This document shows positions 56,561 through 64,000 of a stretch of 64,000 nucleotides of DNA, piece after piece (position 1 is the first letter of the stretch; every line of letters begins with the position of its first letter). Source of the stretch: Clitopilus passeckerianus (lineage: Eukaryota > Basidiomycota > Agaricomycetes > Agaricales > Entolomataceae). The translations under genes and the position numbers were made by a program. Under the pieces are notes generated by a model. The model did no database searches and was not told the DNA's origin. It saw nothing but the letters and a program-made list of their open reading frames with translations. The stretch is taken from the NCBI GenBank assembly GCA_944990035.1, contig CALYLX010000084.1, positions 1-64,000 of the forward strand, read 5' to 3'.

Positions 56561-59012
56561 TTAATGCATTGAATACTTGGCCTAGAGTTTCTCATAAGTT
56601 GAGAGCCTCCAAGAAGTCCGAGATGAACTTACACGCAAACTGCGCCCCTTAATCTGCAGAGTGGGGACAACGAGCAAGAACAATCCGGTTACGATTCTAT
56701 CATAGCCTTTCAGCGCCGAGACAAATGAATGATGCGAAATGTGAACACTTACGCTGCTTCAACCCCGAATGTTTGCAGCGCCCCGTGCTTCGCCGCCCAA
56801 GGAACTTGGAAATACGCGACGCTGAAGCCTGTCATGACTCTTACTAAGAATAGACTATGATCGAGCTCTTTGGAGGAACATACCTCCGAGAGTTCGGGCC
56901 AGATTAACCAGCGCACTAACTTCGCCTTGGTGCTTGGGGAAGCAGTCATTCAGATAGGCGTAAATCGCCACGGTGTTAATCATGATGGCCAGCTCTGCAA
57001 TTCCCCACCCCATTATGAGCGCGCCAACGCTGAGGTGTTTCTGAAAGGAGGCGCCCAAGACGAGGAAGCCGCAAATATAAAGTGGGACCGCGATGTAGCA
57101 CGTCCTGTAAAGGTGGTGGGTCAGGCGAACAGGTTCAGTATGAGCCTGTACTCACCAAAGGCGGCTTTCTGCTTCATGAACACCTTTGTTTCTTCGGATG
57201 CAGGCTCTTTGGATGTAATCATTTGTATATCGACCAGCCAGCTCTCCGATGATGACCGAAACCTCGATTCAGATAGTGGTTAGAAACACTACCAGAAAGA
57301 TTTAGTTCCGGAAAATCACATACAATCGGTGTTGCATAGAGAGCGGAGATGGCATCCGCTTTGAAACCGTATCCGACAGGAGGCTCTTCCCCGAGGAAGA
57401 CCGCGTTTGTGACCTTTAACCGTTAAGCCCTTGGAAATCTGTGGGAAATTGGCGACCAAAGTACGCACATTGATTCCAATACCAAAGCCAAAGAGCAGTC
57501 CTTCAAAGACGAGAACGCTGAGGACATGGGGTCGCCACAGGACATGAAATTGAGACGCCGTTGCGTCGACCCAGGAATCCCTGTACTTCGCCATCTTGAT
57601 TCCGGTGAGCCCGATCAGAGTTTCTATCCTATACCTCAATCCAGTGGTTGGTCGTGGTGGGATGGGTTTCAAAGTTCGGTCGTATTTTCTGTGAATGAAA
57701 TTCCTCAGCCTTGTCCCAGGAGTGGAGCCCTCTGGTAGCGTACGTTTCTTCCATGAAAAAGGTTATCAATAGGACAACCAGAAGACCATAGAAACAACCC
57801 GTCCCATATGCCCACCTCCAGCTTTGCCGAGCGACTAAGAAGCCTAGAGCAAAGGGTGAAATGAAGGGAGAGCCTATGAAACCCATGGTCCAGATGTTTA
57901 ACTATTTCGTAAGGAAGGTTAGGCTAGACGGGGGTTCTTTGTGATTGGACAATACCTTTCTGGCTTGAAGGTGAAAGGGATATAGGTCCGTAACAATGTA
58001 GAGGCCCTAGAACACCCAACCTGAGTTTGGCTTCGGCAGGATTCAGAACGAAAACTGACAGTGACTTGTGGTGCAGTTCTGAGCTGTAGCGTCAGCGCTT
58101 GATTTGGCAGTAGAGAATGGACAATGGCATACCCAAAGAAAGCAGTTAAGCATCGGAAAGCTTGAACGAAGAGTGAGTTGTTTACAAACTGCGTAGGAAT
58201 TTGGCCTCACCAGTGAACGTCTTTAAGGTTGGTGCGAAGGTCGCCCCGATCAGAAACGCCAAAGCAAGAACCTAGAGGCTAATCAAAAACTGGGTACCGG
58301 TGAGGCGAGCAGTGGTTGCCTTACCTGTGACCACCACAAGACTGGTAGACGACCATAACGTTTCACAAAGACGACAGCAATGCACCCTCCCCAACCTAAA
58401 ACGGGGTTCAGCTCCTGCACATATACATATAGGTTTGAGTTATACCCAGGAGAAATATGCTCCAGCTAAACCCCTATTCAGCATATTAGCCCAACCATGA
58501 ATGAACGGACTAACTTGGAGGTAAGGTTGTTTATGACCCCAGGAGTCGTATGGTATTCTTTGGCCAAGGCAAAGATGGCAGCAATACCTTTAGGCGAATT
58601 TCAGTATTTCCCTGCGGGAACATCGGGTTTTATGAAACGCGCACCTATTCCTGAGTCAAAATCGGGGACAATGGCCGCCAATGTGACAATCAACAGCTGC
58701 AAATTCTTTCTAGCATCGCTCCAGTTCTGCGGGTCGAGCTCTGAATCCGTTGGTTGTGGCCAGAGTACTTTAGTCCCATCTTTGGAGAGCTTCAACCTTG
58801 ATGCTACAGCTCCACCAAGCTCGACTTTGGCCTCCCTGAACGCAAAGAATACTGAGCGACCGAAGGCGCCCGTGCCAGAATGACGGGGCTTACGCTGGAT
58901 CTATAATCAAACGTCCTGCCCTTTGTTCATGGAAGGAATAGAGGTCTATGTCGCTGCCGTTGTATGCATCTTCAGCTTCACTTTTTTCCAACTTCTCGGT
59001 AGAACTGGGCAT
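56561..59012 (-). CDS. MFS general-substrate transporter
   Basis: Read on the minus strand from the ATG at 59012 (MPSSTEKLEKSEAEDAYNGS). First exons are 59012-58894 and 58835 onward; about 15 short introns follow, and every border I tested agrees in phase. After HEQRAGRLIIDPA and LWPQPTDSELDPQNWS come twelve hydrophobic segments, including GIGIAAIFALAKEYHTTPGV, WGGCIAVVFVKRYGRLPVLW (loop 2 motif A position), GFIGSPFISPFALGFLVA, and LVNLARTLGGFSVAYFQVPW. The loop between helices 6 and 7 has PIPPRPTTGLRYRIETLIGL, seen in basidiomycete drug:H+ antiporter-like MFS proteins. The substrate is unknown. The protein ends AKYSMH. The apparent frame changes are all explained by introns, so it is not a pseudogene. 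Confidence 0.85.
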
Positions 59013-59597
59013 GATGAGGGTTTAGGTCAGCGTCGACTAAACAGAGTTGTAACCAAAGAGAAGAGCTATTTATTACGTTTAAAAGCGGTGCATCAAATGA
59101 CCCCCGTCGCGCTCCCGCTCCTTCGTGTAGGATATACGTTACGCTACAGAGGGAGATGCTTGTACCCTGTGACAGTTGGGCCGACTCATGTGTACCTGGG
59201 GCGAGCCCGATCAAAACGTTCAGGGATCCATATTTGGTACAAATCTACACAGGAAACTTGAGGATCTACCTGAAAGGGTACGTCAGCTGGTCACATTCCA
59301 ACATATATTGAATTCAAAGTGTATTGCAGAAGCCTGGAGATGTTGCAGAAGACGTCAGTTGACAGACCGAGTCTCCGAGAGGTCGCGCTCGCGTGGCTTG
59401 GCAAGGCTATGAATCCTATTGGTTGTGTCAGTAATCAACAGGAAAGTGACTTAATTCATCAGAAAATACACGCACCAGGTAGCCGGTATTATTCTCAGTG
59501 GAAAAGGAAGGCCACATGCGACAATCTCTGGAGAAGCTCACTTTGAATTTAGGGTTGATCAGCCATTGATGGGGATACTAAGGCGTTCAAGTCAAAT
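59013..59597. other. Divergent promoter region
   Basis: 585 bp between the MFS gene (leftward) and MRPS8 (rightward). A TATTTATTA sequence near 59068 may serve the MFS promoter. No gene is seen. Confidence 0.4.
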
Positions 59598-60128
59598 ATG
59601 AGCAAACAAATCAGAACTTTTGAGAGGTCCCTGTCATTGCCAACAGTGCCAACGCCTCAAAGAATGCCTCTCCCGCACGACCTCTGTGCTCGCGTCCAAA
59701 ATGCCTTCCGAGCTCGTCACCACAAATTAGCGGTCAGCCACAACACACAGAATCTTGGCATCCTCTCCATCCTCCTACGCGCGGGTTTCGTCTCGAATTT
59801 GACACGAGGAACTGTCAATGGCCCGTCACCAGACGAATTCGCAACAGCAGGGGAGGCTCAGCGGCGGATATGGGCTGACCTCAAATACCGTGACGAAAGG
59901 CCTGTTCTCAACAATATGGAGCTCATAAGCAAGCCCAGCAAAAGAATACACATGGACCTGACCGAGCTGCGTTTGATCTGCTCCGGTCGTCGAGCCCAAA
60001 CCATCAAACCGCTGGGGATGGGTGAAATTGCGGTTGTACGGACGAAAGACAAGGAGCACGAGTGGCTGGAGGCGAGAGAAGCCTTACAGCTCAAGTTGTC
60101 TGGGGAAGTCGTTTGCCGAGCAAGGTAG
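59598..60128 (+). CDS. MRPS8: Mitochondrial small-subunit ribosomal protein uS8m
   Basis: One exon, 176 residues. The bacterial S8-like core starts at LPHDLCARVQNAFRARHHKL, with NLGILSILLRAGFVSNLTRG (helix and turn), a basic central part, then GEIAVVRTKDKEHEWLEARE in the C-terminal position. Size and the lack of a cytosolic S15A signature indicate the mitochondrial member, which binds 16S-type rRNA in the small subunit. An ATG at 59662 (MPLPHDL) matches the usual fungal start; the ATG at 59598 would add 21 residues that might act as a presequence. The gene is intronless unless the 5' end is spliced. Confidence 0.85.
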   Translation: MSKQIRTFERSLSLPTVPTPQRMPLPHDLCARVQNAFRARHHKLAVSHNTQNLGILSILLRAGFVSNLTRGTVNGPSPDEFATAGEAQRRIWADLKYRDERPVLNNMELISKPSKRIHMDLTELRLICSGRRAQTIKPLGMGEIAVVRTKDKEHEWLEAREALQLKLSGEVVCRAR

Positions 60129-61087
60129 AATCCTGTATAATTGCTGCTTGTAAGTTGTCATTTTCCGACTATGTCCACATTTACTGACAAAATCCCACTA
60201 GTTATATCTAATTGCTATACGTTAATGGAAATAGAACACCATGCTTCAATTAACGCTATATTTGTTGCATCAAGAGAACCATTCCTTGCATGACAAGGTT
60301 GGCGTCAACATATCATACCTGGGCGAGGCGCATGTATTTAAGATGAACGGGTACTGAAGCGACTGCACTGGTTTCTGCTGCACGGCGATCAACCGAAGAA
60401 GAAACACAGGCCATGTCCTGTGCCGGCATCTCCTACGTGTTTCTCAGATGATCACTCTTGTCGTCACGACGTCTTGACGCTTCGTCAGTCAGGATGGACA
60501 TTTTCTTCCAGTACTCGGGACCTCGCGAAAAAGCAGTCTTCCCCGTACATTGGAATATTGACAGTCTCTCAGCGTCGAAGTTGGCGATAGTCGGACCTCA
60601 CCTCGACTCGCCATGATGGAGGGTATTTCCTCAGGCGAAATCGGATGGACCAGACCATTTACTCTTCAGGCATCTGGTGACGAGGGTACATACCAAGATC
60701 TCTATAAGAAGCTGCCAGGCCCAACCAAGGCCACCCACTTGAGGTTCTCAACGTCATGGAACCCCACATTCCATAACTTTGTCGCTGCAAGTGCAATATA
60801 AACCCCATGCTACCGGCTTGTACTGACTTTTCTAAGATCCAAATCCATTTCGTGAACACCTAAACATGAGTTCACATATTCACTCCCTCCAGGACTCGGC
60901 AGCAGTAGGAGTAGGTACCGAAGGAACACCCCATATCATTGAAACAGGCAGCACTGGGTAAAAACATATATATTAGGATATTCTCATCGTAATAATCCAT
61001 GACCGTGATATGAATCGTGAACTACGTGTGATACTGAACAAAACAAGGCACCAAATGCCCTCAAAATTTACAAAATAATATACCAAC
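60129..61087. other. Intergenic region
   Basis: 959 bp between MRPS8 and the MATE gene 3' end. A 62-codon plus-strand frame (60613-60801) and its opposite-strand partner show nothing recognisable. It is A/T-rich near 60140-60260 and 60960-61090. Confidence 0.35.
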
Positions 61088-63680
61088 TTAGTGGTTCAGG
61101 TGACGTTCTTCATCGCCAGCCTGCTGCTTGTCCTTTCCTTGCAATCGTTGCAAAGCTTTCCAAACTTCACGATTCCAATCGGTGCGGAGGCAGAGCCATG
61201 TTCCAAAGAACGAGCAGTAGACCAAGGATACTGTTAAACCGATCCAGAGTCCGTGAATGCCCATATGTCTACTAAATGCCAGCCAGACGCCGAATGGAAC
61301 ACCTGTAAGAACCGATTAGAGGATGTCCTGCGAGACGAGGGGTCGAAAAAAATTCACCGATGACATAGTAAGCACTGGCAGAGTAAGGAGAGCGTCAGTG
61401 TCCGCTTTCATATGGGAAGCAATCTTGGTAACATACCTCAGATTCAGTAGAGCGCCAGTCACCTGGAAGGGCACGTAAGTTCGGGAGTTATGCATTCGAC
61501 GTCATTTTCAATGTACCTGTTTGCCTCTTGCACGCAGAATACCCGACGTGACAGCAGCGTTTCCGTCAAACACTTGGAAAAGTGCAACGAGAGGGAGAAT
61601 GGAAGCGACCAAGTTCACAACATCTATAAGTGGTCTTAGTGGTTAAAAAAGGGTGGAGTCTTGTACGAAGAGCTAACCAGGATCATTATTGAATAGGTAT
61701 GCCCAGGAATCACGGAATACGATGAACATCGCGCTGTTAACCACGTTCAGTATCCGGAAGGTTATTTCAAGGCGGAAGCAAACCTTGGAATCGCTGAGAG
61801 CGCTAAAGCCATTAAGATGGAGGTGTTTGATGCAACACCCGCTCGAATAGCATTCCCTTCACCGAGTAGATTACCGATGCTAGAAGGAGAAGTTGGACCA
61901 GTAAAGTATTGAGAATGTTAGAAAGAATTACCGAACGGATGTAGCAACACCCAGAGCGAAAGGAGCTTGGAAGGTTGTTGACGCGGATACTAGTAGTACT
62001 GATTGTGTTGCAAGTGCAACGGGCCCAAGCCTGAGAGCGAATGAGAACTGATATGTATGGCAGTCAGACAACGAGAGCCTTACCAGGAGGCGGCTAGGGC
62101 GACGAGTTCCCAAGCCCACCACTCGGAGGCGGTTTGCCCTAGAGTGACATAGTTAGCTACCGGTGCGCTGTCCATTGACACAAGCACTTACCAACTCCAG
62201 CCAGTCCAAGATGCACAAGAACTCCAAGGCTGGTGAACATTCTTCTCGACAGAGGGTGCCAGGCCTTCCTTGGAACATACAGCACGCCATAAATTATGGA
62301 CATGATGGACACTAGGTTGAAGGATATGGCGGTGGCTATCGGAGCGCCAATGAACCCGAGGCGTATCTGTTCCGGCCCCCAAACTGTGTATGTGATAAGT
62401 AAGGAGAAAAGGGATATGGAAAGTGCTCAGTACCTAGCAGGTAATTGAACACCACATTTAGAGGGGCAACCACGAAGATAATCTGAGTGGGAACAGCAAA
62501 CAAGCCTGTTGGCAGACGGTTAAGCACCAGTACCGGAAGATAATTTGTTAGCTACCTTGAGATTGGAAGTATCGTCTGGAACGGAACGTATGAGCATGAG
62601 TTTGTGATCTCGGAAAATTATCGGCTTACCGGCTAACAAGATTGAAGGTGTAGGCTTTAGATAACCGATAAGCTTTTGGAAATTGATCGGAGTGAGCAGA
62701 CACACATACCTGGCAAGCCCAGAGAAACCCAACGAAGATAAAGGGCTGCCAATCTGGCAACTTCGGGATCTTGTCCAAGGGCGAGAAGAATGACCTCGGC
62801 ATTGAACCAGATAAGGAGTATAGGCTGAATAACGGAGTGACGACATAGTCAGCAAATCTGCGACTCGGGAGGGTCGACAGCGGAATCATACCACTTGTAG
62901 CGCGAACATGACGACAACTATGATAGATTAGACAATTAATCCGAGTTCTCGAATTGGTAGTGGAGCCAGTACTGACCCATTCTCTGTGCCCAGAGCCCAA
63001 CGAGCTCAGGGTGCGCAGATGTCCATGCCGCGGGAAGCATTGTATCAAGTGCGCTGGTGAAACCCTGGACGATGCTCAGGCCTGTAACGTTCGCGGTCAT
63101 GGATCCCAGAGTGATAGCGGCCAGAGCAGTGGTCGAGATATGCCCAATAGATACAGTAGAAGCCATGATGAGACTGAACTCGAGCAGATGAGTCCTGTTA
63201 AGGGTTGCAAATCAGCTTGGAATGATAAAGCAAAAAGTGGCACACGACCAACCCAAATACTGGAAGTGCATATCTGGTGAGGACTCGGAGTTCCTCCCAA
63301 AACATTTTTGTCTTGCTAGCATCTTCATGAACAAGTTCGGAATCGTAAGGTTCGTCAAGTCGCGGGACTGGTGGGTTGAGAAGTGGTGTGTTCTCAGTCG
63401 CAACAGGGGTAGGCATGAGAATACTGGTCCTGTGGTTGGGTTGGCCGTTAGCGTAGATTGTTGGTCGTGTTGGCCGGTGTTGGGATGAGGGTAAGCTAGC
63501 TCTTCGAGCCACCCAGTTTGGTGATAAATGTTCATCGTCTGACGTCTCTAATTCTTCATCCTCTGACCCCGAATGTTGTTCGGTTCGGTCACCATCAGAG
63601 TAACGTCCAACAAACCGTGAGAGTAGGGCGTAATCCGACGGTAATGAGGCAGGTCCTTGATAATGCGCGCTGGTTGACAT
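61088..63680 (-). CDS. MATE-family (multidrug and toxin extrusion) transporter
   Basis: Read on the minus strand from the ATG at 63680, with about ten short introns, to a stop at 61088. A hydrophilic N-terminus of about 120 residues (Ser/Asp/Pro-rich) precedes twelve membrane segments. MATE landmarks are LLEFSLIMASTVSIGHISTT (helix 1 and turn), ANVTGLSIVQGFTSALDTML, FNAEVILLALGQDPEVARLA, YLRWVSLGLP and SVRIGNLLGEG in the second half. The last segments are FDGNAAVTSGILRARGKQ and YYVIGIPFGVWLAF. These match the fungal Erc1-like MATE proteins, antiporters exporting cationic compounds. The tail ends GDEERHLNH. Splice phases agree at the junctions examined (GG|G after ALPVF, for example). Confidence 0.85.
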
Positions 63681-64000
63681 TGCTCGCACAGTTCAAGATG
63701 GTGGCCGGGGTGAAGAAGACGAACCAAGGAAAGATTTTAACCCGAGCATAATTTAAATTTCAGAGCTCAATAGGCGGGCGGACCTCAATGCCGAAGGGTG
63801 CCCATTACGTAACACGTCATAGTTCGCACGTCCCGGAGTGGGGTTCAAAAGCTAGAAGCCAAACAGAAAAGGAGGTAAACGCTGACATTCGGGCGGTTGG
63901 GACGGGCCTCTCAGATGCTGTCAACTCTGGCGATCTACTGTGTCTTGTGTTGTGTATATGTCTTTGTATTATCATGGTCCGACGGCTCTAGATACACGTT
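63681..64000. other. MATE upstream region
   Basis: 320 bp to the window edge. The open frame at 63788-63991 has no domain. A TTTAAATTTC sequence at 63746-63760 could be part of the MATE promoter (minus strand). Confidence 0.35.

Noticed and set aside
56561..59012. MFS gene as a pseudogene
   Set aside because: The frame changes are all resolved by short introns with matching phases.

Overview
The window is nuclear DNA of a filamentous basidiomycete, most likely an Agaricomycete. The signs are dense protein genes on both strands, many 48-60 nt GT-AG introns, two copies of the basidiomycete-typical DUF6533 seven-helix family, a snurportin, an intron-containing tRNA-Pro and a sesquiterpene synthase/P450 pair. 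Almost every gene could be rebuilt by joining exons with matching splice phases. Exon coordinates are in the entries, and most models sum to a multiple of three.

Layout. 0.6-7.3 kb: an Fet3-type multicopper ferroxidase broken by many one-base deletions, then a tandemly duplicated protein that looks like class I (archaeal/bacterial-type) lysyl-tRNA synthetase, whose first module is also frame-broken. All frame breaks lie left of about 5.1 kb, and every gene to the right reads cleanly. 7.3-15.2 kb: an ASCH-domain gene, two secreted low-complexity proteins (a Cys-rich head with a Ser/Thr stalk, and a Gly/Tyr/His-rich protein), a membrane-anchored 3-beta-HSD-like dehydrogenase and a coiled-coil protein. 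15.6-19.5 kb: two tandem DUF6533 membrane proteins. 21.8-28.2 kb: two stand-alone PAH-domain mini-proteins directly upstream of a full-length SIN3 co-repressor. 28.5-33.4 kb: a phosphoglycerate-mutase-like phosphatase, an aldehyde dehydrogenase, tRNA-Pro(CGG) and an S1/P1 nuclease. 33.7-37.1 kb: 2-oxoglutarate dehydrogenase E1.

37.7-48 kb resembles a small specialised-metabolism locus: a short-chain dehydrogenase, a sesquiterpene synthase, a candidate 1-kb inverted-repeat element, a cytochrome P450 and a C2H2 zinc-finger regulator with a 10-nt micro-exon. 48-51.7 kb is gene-poor. 51.8-63.7 kb is mostly housekeeping: HIS5, CIA1 and snurportin (divergent, 95 bp apart), an MFS transporter, mitochondrial ribosomal protein uS8m and a MATE transporter.

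The points most worth following are the class I LysRS-like tandem protein without an anticodon-binding domain, the PAH mini-proteins that share an intron position with SIN3 PAH1, the possible terpenoid locus, and the cluster of one-base deletions in the first 5 kb, which must be resolved before those two genes are called pseudogenes.
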